Below, piece after piece: positions 1-4,731 of a stretch of 5,232 nt of DNA. The stretch spans positions 1-5,232 of the forward strand of contig DGYJ01000080.1 in assembly GCA_002396665.1 (NCBI GenBank). Direction: 5' to 3'. Position 1 is the first letter of the stretch. Each line of letters begins with the position of its first letter. Under the pieces are notes generated by a model. The model was not told where the DNA came from and did no database searches. It was given only the letters and a program-made list of their open reading frames with translations. The translations under genes were made by a program, and so were the position numbers. This DNA is from Bdellovibrionaceae bacterium UBA5009 (GTDB lineage Bacteria; Bdellovibrionota; Bdellovibrionia; Bdellovibrionales; Bdellovibrionaceae).

Positions 1-13
1 GCTCTTCCGATCT
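1..13. other. Untrimmed Illumina TruSeq adapter remnant
   Basis: Bases 1-13 read GCTCTTCCGATCT, which is exactly the shared 3' end of the Illumina TruSeq read 1 and read 2 adapters. It lies at the very edge of the window and flows directly into coding sequence, as expected for a contig end assembled from an untrimmed read. It is not biological sequence. If translated in frame with the downstream gene it would add the spurious N-terminus Ala-Leu-Pro-Ile and supply the T of an apparent TTG start codon at 13-15. Confidence 0.93.
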
Positions 14-921
14 TGGCAGTCAAAGAACAGGATCAGGCCCAGCAAAAAATCAATGAATACAAACAAAAAACGGCGACAGCTCAAGAAGAAAAAAATAAAG
101 CCGTTGAAAAAAGAAAAGAGTCAGAAAAGGCTGTGCAAAAAATTCTTGAAGAGATGAAAAACTCTGAGCGGGATTTGAAAAAAGCTGAAGATGAACACCA
201 AAAGGCTTTAAAAGAATCTGAAAAAGCGAAACAAGAAGAGCGCGCCAATGAACAAAGATTGGCCCAAGCAAAATTGAATACGCAAAAGTCGATTGCGCAA
301 ACACAATTGGCGCAAAAGAAGGCCGAGCAAGATATTGCTAAAGCCAATGCTGAAAAGCAAAAAGCTGATAGCGAGATTGAAAAGTTGAAAGCCCAAGAAA
401 AAACAGCACAAGAGTCTTTGGCTAAATCTGAAGCTGATTTGAAGAAGTCAGATGTCGCATTGAAAGAAGCCAAAGAGAATCTTGAAAAAGAAAAACGTAA
501 CTTGGATGAAATTAAAAAAGAAGAAGACAAAGCGCGCCGCAAATCTGTTGAAGCCCAGCGTGAACTTGAGCGCTATAAAGTGAATCAGCAAAAAGAAGTA
601 GCGCAGGTCACTTTAGAAAATAACAAAATGAAAAAACAGTTGGCAGAGTATGAAGAAAATAGCCGCAAAGCTACGGCAGAGACCGAAAAACTTAAGGGCG
701 AGGCCGACAAGGCGAAAACTGAGCGCGAGCAACTTGAAAAGTTTATTCAGGATTCAAAAGCAAAGTCTGATTCTGCACAATCACAGCTTGAAACAATGAA
801 AAGCGTTTCTGAGACTGAGAAAATCAAATTGGAAACTGAAAAAATTAAAGCTCAAAACATGGGTTTGAATCCTGAGGATTTAAACAAAAAAGCGAAAGAT
901 GCGTTTAAAAAGAAAAAATAA
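14..921 (+). CDS. Coiled-coil protein, 5' end missing at contig edge
   Basis: About 301 codons of a highly charged protein rich in Lys, Glu, Ala and Gln. It has no Cys or Trp and only one Pro (near residue 287), the composition of a long, almost uninterrupted coiled coil. Leucines at residues 136, 143, 150, 157 and 164 (counting the codon at 13-15 as 1) sit in perfect heptad register. A short repeat ETEKIKL/ETEKIKA lies near residues 267-280, and the protein ends in a lysine tail (AFKKKK). No signal peptide or membrane segment is visible in what remains. The apparent TTG start uses an adapter base. The true first codon is NTG with the first base unknown, so it could be a real ATG or an internal Leu, Val or Met. 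The family is not recognised. A structural or intermediate-filament-like protein (Bdellovibrio Ccrp is one known type) or the coiled-coil stalk of a larger protein are possibilities only. Confidence 0.8.
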
Positions 922-1258
922 GTTCTAGTCCCGACAGGAGCGTGGCTGCAATCAAAAGCAGCTGCGCGAAGATCACATTCCATCTTTGGAATTGATTCTC
1001 TTCAGCAAATTGGCTTAATGAAAACGAAGTCGCTGTGCTAAGCCCCATAAAAAATGCAAAATAAATTAATCCTTCGCTTCGTTCATCTGCAGAAAGCAGA
1101 ACGAGCAATGCAATTAAAAATCCAATCGTGATCCAGCGATTGGATTTGAAAGCCATCAGGTGATTTCCTGTTTGATAAACCTTGATCCAAAAATAGGCCG
1201 AACCAACTGCGGCAATTAAAGATGAGGCAACTAACGCTTGGGCGGCCAATGTGTTCAA
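905..1258 (-). CDS. Small four-helix inner-membrane protein, unknown function
   Basis: This 117-residue protein has four hydrophobic stretches at about residues 5-27, 41-57, 62-82 and 94-115, separated by short polar loops (KVYQTGNH, SADERSEG, AEENQFQRW). It is therefore predicted to be an integral inner-membrane protein with almost no soluble part. I do not recognise the family and see no catalytic motif. The start is TTG at 1258-1256. It is chosen because AAGAAGGA lies 6 nt upstream and the next Met is residue 35, inside the protein. The gene converges on the coiled-coil gene, and the two 3' ends overlap by 17 nt. It is transcribed away from the prepilin-like gene. Its reality is supported by the strong ribosome-binding site and by a coherent membrane topology. 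Confidence 0.75.
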   Translation of the reverse strand: MNTLAAQALVASSLIAAVGSAYFWIKVYQTGNHLMAFKSNRWITIGFLIALLVLLSADERSEGLIYFAFFMGLSTATSFSLSQFAEENQFQRWNVIFAQLLLIAATLLSGLELIFSF

Positions 1259-1264
1259 AATGGA

Positions 1265-1272
1265 TCCTTCTT
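1265..1272 (-). promoter_or_regulatory. Shine-Dalgarno that fixes a TTG start
   Basis: On the minus strand AAGAAGGA (1272 down to 1265) is followed by a 6-nt spacer and TTG at 1258. It is the best ribosome-binding site in the window after the one in front of the secreted-protein gene, and it decides the non-ATG start of the membrane protein. Confidence 0.7.
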
Positions 1273-1286
1273 AAATCTCTACTTAA

Positions 1287-1313
1287 ATTATCATTATCAT
1301 TTGTCTGTTTCAA
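1287..1313 (-). promoter_or_regulatory. Possible promoter for the membrane protein gene
   Basis: On the minus strand TTGAAA (1313-1308) is a 4-5/6 match to the sigma70 -35. GATAAT (1292-1287) is a 5/6 -10, and a second GATAAT lies directly upstream of it at 1298-1293. The spacer is 15 nt, shorter than the optimum. Transcription would start near 1280, leaving a leader of about 21 nt that contains the Shine-Dalgarno. The short spacer keeps confidence low. Confidence 0.35.
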
Positions 1314-1325
1314 ACTGATATGCCG

Positions 1326-1348
1326 AGTGCTCTTGAATTGTGAGCACT
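1326..1348. repeat. Inverted repeat, candidate operator between divergent genes
   Basis: AGTGCTC (1326-1332) and GAGCACT (1342-1348) form a perfect 7-bp inverted repeat around a 9-nt centre. It lies in the divergent intergenic region, about 13 nt upstream of the candidate minus-strand -35 and about 70 nt upstream of the prepilin-like ATG. The arms and spacing suit a dimeric DNA-binding protein. The DNA could also form a short hairpin, but no real T-run follows (TTTCTC), so a terminator is unlikely. Confidence 0.4.
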
Positions 1349-1407
1349 TTCTCAAAATAAGATCAAGAAACATGACTTTAGAAGGGTTTATTTTCGTCTG
1401 TGTCATC

Positions 1408-1413
1408 TAGAAT
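1408..1413 (+). promoter_or_regulatory. -10 element placed for a leaderless transcript
   Basis: TAGAAT (1408-1413) matches the sigma70 -10 at 5 of 6 positions. The usual distance from its last base to the transcription start would put +1 at 1420, the A of the ATG. No convincing -35 is seen at 16-18 nt (sequence around GGTTTA). No Shine-Dalgarno lies between it and the start codon. The start itself is fixed by the in-frame TAG at 1408-1410 and by the prepilin motif immediately after the ATG. Confidence 0.35.
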
Positions 1414-1419
1414 AAGTCT

Positions 1420-2535
1420 ATGGGTAAAAGGGGTTTTACTGTTGTCGAAGTTTTAATTGTGAGTGCGATGGTTGTTGTGACCGGGCTTGCAATGTTAACA
1501 ATGATGGAAACGGGGATGAGAGCCAGCAAAAACAATCAAGAAGTTGAAGGTTCAAGTGAGCTTATTCGCACGATAAATGCACTCTTGTCGGATCCACTGA
1601 CTTGCAATCGAAATTTTGGTGTACCCCCTGGGCAAAACTTAAGTTTGGGTGCAACCATTTTAACCGCGGACCTTGTGGATGCATCTGGAGCTATAATTTA
1701 TGATGTGGCATCCCTAACGAATGCATATCCAAATAATTTGTGGTTTATTGACGGTTACACAATTCAGCAAGAGTCTGTAGTTTCAACGGCGCCAGTTCAG
1801 ATTGAAATCGCAAAAATTGATTTTCAGCTCAGAAAAAAGAATCCTAATTCTAGCCTTGGTCCTAGTCAAATTACAAGGTCACTTCGACTTTGGACGCAAT
1901 TGACCACAGTCGGCGGAACAATCACTTCGTGTCGCTCTTTGGGGGTAACTGGAAATGAGTACTGGAGGTCAAACAATGGGACAGATATTTTTAGTACGAA
2001 TGCGGGAAATATTGGTATTGGAACGACTACGCCGCAAGTTCTGCTAGATGTTAACGGGGGAATTCGTCCTGGAAATGTCGGTGTAAGCATCGGCGCAGCT
2101 TGCGCCCCTGAAGGGGCCATTGCATACGATTTAGGGGCTCATAAAGTTGTATTTTGTAACGATTTGTCAATTTGGCTTGGCGTAGGTGCTGGAGCCGGTG
2201 CGGTTAAAGTTAATTGTATGTGGACTGTTCAGCATGGCCTAGGCTCATGTCCGCCCCCCGCTTGTCCTTCGGGATTAATTGATGCAGGTGTAATTTATGA
2301 CGAAGTCAAAAGTACTTATAATACTTATAATCAAGGTCATACGGTAAGAAGCTGCTACAGCGGCTCAGGAACTCGTCTAACTTTAAAATGTCCGTGGACA
2401 GTAGCGAGTGGCTTTGGCGCTTGCATTCCGCCAGCATGTCCTACCGGATTCAATCCTGTTGGAACTACACAAGAAGTAATGGGGGCCTATGCTCCTTACA
2501 ATGTAGGCAATTCAATTAGATACTGTGAGAATTAG
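1420..2535 (+). CDS. Prepilin-like surface protein with LDVNG segment and Cys repeats
   Basis: This 371-residue protein begins with a class III (type IV pilin) signal. It has a short basic leader MGKRG, the expected prepilin-peptidase cut between G5 and F6, Glu at mature position +5 (E10), and a hydrophobic helix at about residues 6-29. The family knowledge is that such proteins are processed by PilD-type peptidase and exported by type IV pilus or type II secretion-like machinery. After a roughly 130-residue globular region comes NIGIGTTTP...LDVNGGIRPG (about 197-218). This segment is common in secreted adhesin and tail-fibre-like proteins. It is followed by the pattern C228...EGAIAYD...C246...W. 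The C-terminus holds two 58-residue cysteine repeats (about 266-323 and 324-371). The gene is far longer than a major pilin (about 150-200 aa), so a minor pilin, pseudopilin or adhesin is more likely. There is no Shine-Dalgarno. It faces the secreted-protein gene tail to tail, with a 20-nt gap. Confidence 0.85.
   Translation: MGKRGFTVVEVLIVSAMVVVTGLAMLTMMETGMRASKNNQEVEGSSELIRTINALLSDPLTCNRNFGVPPGQNLSLGATILTADLVDASGAIIYDVASLTNAYPNNLWFIDGYTIQQESVVSTAPVQIEIAKIDFQLRKKNPNSSLGPSQITRSLRLWTQLTTVGGTITSCRSLGVTGNEYWRSNNGTDIFSTNAGNIGIGTTTPQVLLDVNGGIRPGNVGVSIGAACAPEGAIAYDLGAHKVVFCNDLSIWLGVGAGAGAVKVNCMWTVQHGLGSCPPPACPSGLIDAGVIYDEVKSTYNTYNQGHTVRSCYSGSGTRLTLKCPWTVASGFGACIPPACPTGFNPVGTTQEVMGAYAPYNVGNSIRYCEN
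2215..2532 (+). repeat. Two tandem 58-residue cysteine repeats (within prepilin-like gene)
   Basis: Unit 1 (2215-2388) and unit 2 (2389-2532) share the pattern C-x-W-T-V-x-x-G-[LF]-G-x-C-x-P-P-A-C-P-[ST]-G, followed by Y-x-x-Y-N-x-G-x-x-x-R-x-C. The cysteines fall at residues 266, 277, 282 and 312 in unit 1, and 324, 335, 340 and 369 in unit 2. The offset is 58, 58, 58 and 57 residues. The conservation is at protein level and the DNA of the units has diverged. Four conserved cysteines per unit suggest two disulfides per module in an exported domain. Confidence 0.8.
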
Positions 2536-2555
2536 AACCAATTATCATGGCATCA

Positions 2556-3716
2556 TTAATCGGTAAAAACACATCCTATTGAAAGGCTTTCAACGTAATC
2601 TTTTGATACGGCAGAAACTGAATTTAAGAAGTAATTGTTTTTACAACTCATCTGATATTTTTTTTTGAAAAAATCAGTTTGCTTAAGTCTTGAAATGTAA
2701 AAAAACTGGTCAGGGCTGGAATTAACGCTTTTGCATTTAAACTCTATGTCAGAAATACTCAAAATATTGTTATATGGCTTTGCGTAAAAAATTGTTAGAC
2801 TACTAACATAATGTTTAGTTGGGCACATGATTTCCAGTTGAAATAAACCGCCTGGCCCTCCAATTGCTCCACTTCTCCAAATGTAACCGCTAGCTAAATC
2901 TGAACATATAATTTCAATTTGATCCAAAATGCTGGCATATCTTACACCAAAGCCTCTAATTAGGGAGCCCCTTGGGCATTCATGCGTAATTTTCTTAGAT
3001 ATATCAAATTCATCGTATGGAATTATGTTTTCAGTTTTGTTATAAGCTATTCTGTGAGGTTGTGAATTTGTAAAACTGTCGCTGATAAAAAGATTAAAAT
3101 CTTTAGAATCTTTATTTTCAAAATTTTTCTTGAATGCGTAGGCAACTATTTCTCTGGCACGGGTTCCTGTCGTAAACTTTGACGGATCAAGGCTAGCATA
3201 AATAATTTCGTGAAGGATTAATGCCACTTTGTTCAATTCATCCAATTTGTTCCAATAATTCTGATCAATAAAAATTGAGTTCTGGAAGCGAACGGCAAGT
3301 TGAACTAAATGATAATTTTTTAAATTAATCACACCATCCTCATCGCGAACATTGATAAGCCCAAGGGGGGTGAGATTCCAATTGTATAAATTCATTTTTT
3401 GACAAAGCAGATGGGCCAGCTCAGAATTTTTTTTATAGATTTGATAAATTTTACTTGCGATGTGCTTTGTTGGGAAATTTCCGCTATCAAGTGAGGACTC
3501 TACACATTCGATCCACTCAGGCTCGATGGTCAAATTCGTACCAGGTAAGGTCATGTTTTGCAAGCCAGCTTCGACTAAATCCAACAAATATACTTTTTTA
3601 TTTATAATTACACCATCCCCTCCGTTTCCAACATGAAATCCTCCGGCCAGGGTTTGGCTACATATCGGGCTGCAAAATAAAATCGAAGTTAATAGATATA
3701 TTAAAATTCGGCTCAT
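2556..3716 (-). CDS. Secreted protein with LHEIIY motif and Cys-paired C-terminal modules
   Basis: This 386-residue protein has a Sec signal peptide: a short basic start, a hydrophobic core at about residues 4-18, and likely cleavage near TLA|GG at 24-25. The mature N-terminus carries GNGGDG (30-35) followed by VIINKKVYLLDLVEAG. This arrangement is familiar from secreted hypothetical proteins of Bdellovibrio-like bacteria. A middle alpha-helical region contains ALILHEIIY (165-173) and then R186/R188. H169-E170 recalls a zinc-protease helix, but the second His of HExxH is replaced by Tyr, so protease activity is not supported. From residue 247 three modules follow, each bounded by a Cys pair: C247-C271, C298-C328 and C358-C382. 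The first two have CPxG- or CPT-type openings and an Asp before the second Cys. The GGPGG before module 2 resembles jacalin-like beta-prism repeats. It is the second gene of an operon with the upstream DUF4423 regulator. The function is unknown; a carbohydrate- or surface-binding role is inference. Confidence 0.85.
   Translation of the reverse strand: MSRILIYLLTSILFCSPICSQTLAGGFHVGNGGDGVIINKKVYLLDLVEAGLQNMTLPGTNLTIEPEWIECVESSLDSGNFPTKHIASKIYQIYKKNSELAHLLCQKMNLYNWNLTPLGLINVRDEDGVINLKNYHLVQLAVRFQNSIFIDQNYWNKLDELNKVALILHEIIYASLDPSKFTTGTRAREIVAYAFKKNFENKDSKDFNLFISDSFTNSQPHRIAYNKTENIIPYDEFDISKKITHECPRGSLIRGFGVRYASILDQIEIICSDLASGYIWRSGAIGGPGGLFQLEIMCPTKHYVSSLTIFYAKPYNNILSISDIEFKCKSVNSSPDQFFYISRLKQTDFFKKKYQMSCKNNYFLNSVSAVSKDYVESLSIGCVFTD
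2571..2978 (-). repeat. Three Cys-paired C-terminal modules of the secreted protein
   Basis: Residues 247-382 contain three units, each opening with Cys and closing with Cys after 23, 29 and 23 intervening residues. Unit 1 reads CPRGSLIRGFGVR...LDQIEIIC. Unit 2 reads CPTKHYVSSLTIF...ISDIEFKC. Unit 3 reads CKNNYFLNSVSAV...VESLSIGC. The common pattern is C-(x)n-[GS]-[hydrophobic]-x-[hydrophobic] ... [hydrophobic]-[DE]-x-[hydrophobic]-x-[hydrophobic]-x-C. Unit 3 has lost the Pro-Gly turn, so it is the most diverged. Confidence 0.55.
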
Positions 3717-3729
3717 AACCCTTTCCTTT
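3713..3729 (-). promoter_or_regulatory. ATGA start-stop overlap with strong Shine-Dalgarno
   Basis: The upstream regulator gene stops with the TGA at 3715-3713, and the secreted-protein gene starts with the ATG at 3716-3714, giving a 4-nt ATGA overlap. AAAGGA (3729-3724) lies 7 nt upstream of the ATG, inside the regulator's last codons. This arrangement usually means one mRNA with coupled translation. Confidence 0.8.
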
Positions 3730-4570
3730 CTGAAAACTTGATGGATTGACTGTTAATTATAAAAGTAAAATCAGCATTGTGAATGTTGGATAATGACATG
3801 ATATCTTCGTGGAAGTTGCGGATGATTTCTTGAAGAAGAGGCAGTTGTTTTTTTTCAATTCCTACAACTGAACATTGCAGATTTCGATTTGCAGTATCAA
3901 GGGCTTCGATGGACTCTTTTGCAAGGTCTAGAGAACTTTTATGGAAATCACGAATAACAAAAGCTTTAGGCGAGTCTGGAACTGAATAGCCATCATTGTT
4001 CAATCGAAAGAATTGACCTTCTTTTTCGACAATTAAGTTTTCAGCAACAAGTGTCTTAAGAATTTGCTTTAGTTGTTCAAAGGTACATTTGAATTTTAAA
4101 TGAGAGTGAATTTCTTGTGCAGTTAACTTTTGTCTGTCGGTTGGTATTGACTCAAGAACACCAATCGTAAAAATGTTAGATATTGAAGAAAAAGATTTAC
4201 TGTCCATTTCTTTAACGTGTGAAAGGCGAATTTGCTTCTTGCTCTTTGTTAAGTGTTTTTTAAGGAATTGTTTTTCAAATGGTTCTTTTGAGCTCCAAAG
4301 GAGCACAAGTTGAATGAAATGGTCGGTCTCTGAAGAAGTCAGTTTAAACTCTGAAGCAATCTGCTGGGCAAGCTTGATTCTAAAAGGGCGCTTTTGATTC
4401 AAAATATCTGACAGTTGCCCACTGGATTTTAATTTTAGTTTTGATGAAAGCTTTCGAATTGAAAAAGCATGTGGGGTTGTTCTATAGGATTCGATCGTGT
4501 CTTTTACAAATTTATAGGGGTCGTCGTATTCGGTGACAGAAATTCTTTTCATATGGAGTTGTTTTTTCAT
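3713..4570 (-). CDS. TIGR02147/DUF4423-type helix-turn-helix regulator
   Basis: This 285-residue protein is recognised from the family layout. YDDPYKFVKDTIESYR (about 15-30) is followed by an N-terminal helix-turn-helix at about 34-80 (FSIRKLSSKLKLKSSGQLSD, then LNQKRPF and LTSSETDHFIQL). This corresponds to the S.R.fs.klgl.S...l..vl.GkR pattern of TIGR02147 proteins. From about 115 on is a DUF4423-like region with a winged-helix part (LTAQEIHSHLKFKCTFEQLKQILKTLVAENL split over 149-179). The C-terminal half (about 200-280) has the usual LQCSVVGI and DFTFIINSQSIKFS strands. The length is normal. It is probably a cytoplasmic transcription regulator; ligand and targets are unknown. The first Met (4570) and Met7 (4552) are both possible starts and neither has a Shine-Dalgarno. 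The gene is first in an operon with the secreted protein, overlapping it by 4 nt, and divergent from the ATPase gene. Confidence 0.85.
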   Translation of the reverse strand: MKKQLHMKRISVTEYDDPYKFVKDTIESYRTTPHAFSIRKLSSKLKLKSSGQLSDILNQKRPFRIKLAQQIASEFKLTSSETDHFIQLVLLWSSKEPFEKQFLKKHLTKSKKQIRLSHVKEMDSKSFSSISNIFTIGVLESIPTDRQKLTAQEIHSHLKFKCTFEQLKQILKTLVAENLIVEKEGQFFRLNNDGYSVPDSPKAFVIRDFHKSSLDLAKESIEALDTANRNLQCSVVGIEKKQLPLLQEIIRNFHEDIMSLSNIHNADFTFIINSQSIKFSERKGL

Positions 4571-4576
4571 ATGAAA
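4565..4576. repeat. 12-bp perfect palindrome over the regulator start codon
   Basis: TTTCATATGAAA is its own reverse complement and contains the ATG of the regulator. A related copy, TTTTCATATG, lies 18 nt inside the gene (4546-4555) over the alternative start Met7; the same ten bases recur at 4564-4573. An autoregulatory operator is possible. The AT-rich core makes chance occurrence a real alternative. Confidence 0.35.
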
Positions 4577-4694
4577 TCAGAACATTCAAAGAAAAAGTTA
4601 GATTGCTCCAAAAAATGGATCATTTTCTTTTGGGCGGTCATAAAAATGTGGTTTCGTCTTCCAAATGTCAGAAACAAACTTAAAATATGCGGTC

Positions 4695-4723
4695 TTGACA
4701 ATTATGCGCTCATATTCCATAAT
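4695..4723 (+). promoter_or_regulatory. Near-consensus sigma70 promoter for the ATPase gene
   Basis: TTGACA (4695-4700, 6/6), a 17-nt spacer, and CATAAT (4718-4723, 5/6) form an almost perfect housekeeping promoter. The predicted transcription start is about 4730, only 2 nt before the ATG at 4732. The transcript would therefore be leaderless or nearly so, in agreement with the absence of a Shine-Dalgarno. Confidence 0.7.
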
Positions 4724-4729
4724 AGCCAA
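4701..4729 (-). promoter_or_regulatory. Opposing promoter candidate for the regulator operon
   Basis: On the minus strand TTGGCT (4729-4724, 4/6) is followed after exactly 17 nt by CATAAT (4706-4701, 5/6). Its -10 sits directly beside the -35 of the plus-strand promoter, and its -35 sits directly beyond the plus-strand -10. The start would be near 4694, giving a leader of about 124 nt for the regulator mRNA. It is weaker than the plus-strand promoter. Confidence 0.45.
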
Positions 4730-4731
4730 AT

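Noticed and set aside
165..173. Reading the LHEIIY helix of the secreted protein as a zinc protease site (residue numbers)
   Set aside because: The second histidine of HExxH is missing and no clear third ligand is seen. It is kept only as a question for structure prediction.
81..542. 153-codon Ser/Phe-rich frame opposite the coiled-coil gene
   Set aside because: Its Ser/Phe/Ala composition is the expected antisense mirror of Lys/Glu/Ala codons. It is not a gene.
945..962. GCTGC-N8-GCAGC hairpin just after the coiled-coil gene
   Set aside because: The stem is only 5 bp, the loop is 8 nt and no T-run follows. It lies inside the coding sequence of the membrane protein, so it is not a credible terminator.
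1336..1346. AATTGTGAGC, identical to part of the E. coli lac operator
   Set aside because: Only about ten bases match and the other half-site is absent. There is no LacI-type context, and the stretch is better explained as the centre and right arm of the local inverted repeat.
1222..1410. 62-codon plus-strand reading frame in the first intergenic region
   Set aside because: It covers the inverted repeat and the start of the membrane protein gene. It has no Shine-Dalgarno and no recognisable features, so it is probably chance.
2538..2563. Imperfect dyad CCAATTA...TTAATCGG between two convergent genes
   Set aside because: The arms need a bulge and two mismatches, the stem is AT-rich and no T-run follows on either strand. 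It is not adequate as a bidirectional terminator.
2652..2677. CTGAT-T-rich ... A-rich-ATCAG hairpin
   Set aside because: It is formed by phenylalanine and lysine codons of the secreted protein and is far from the gene end. Pairing is almost all A-T.
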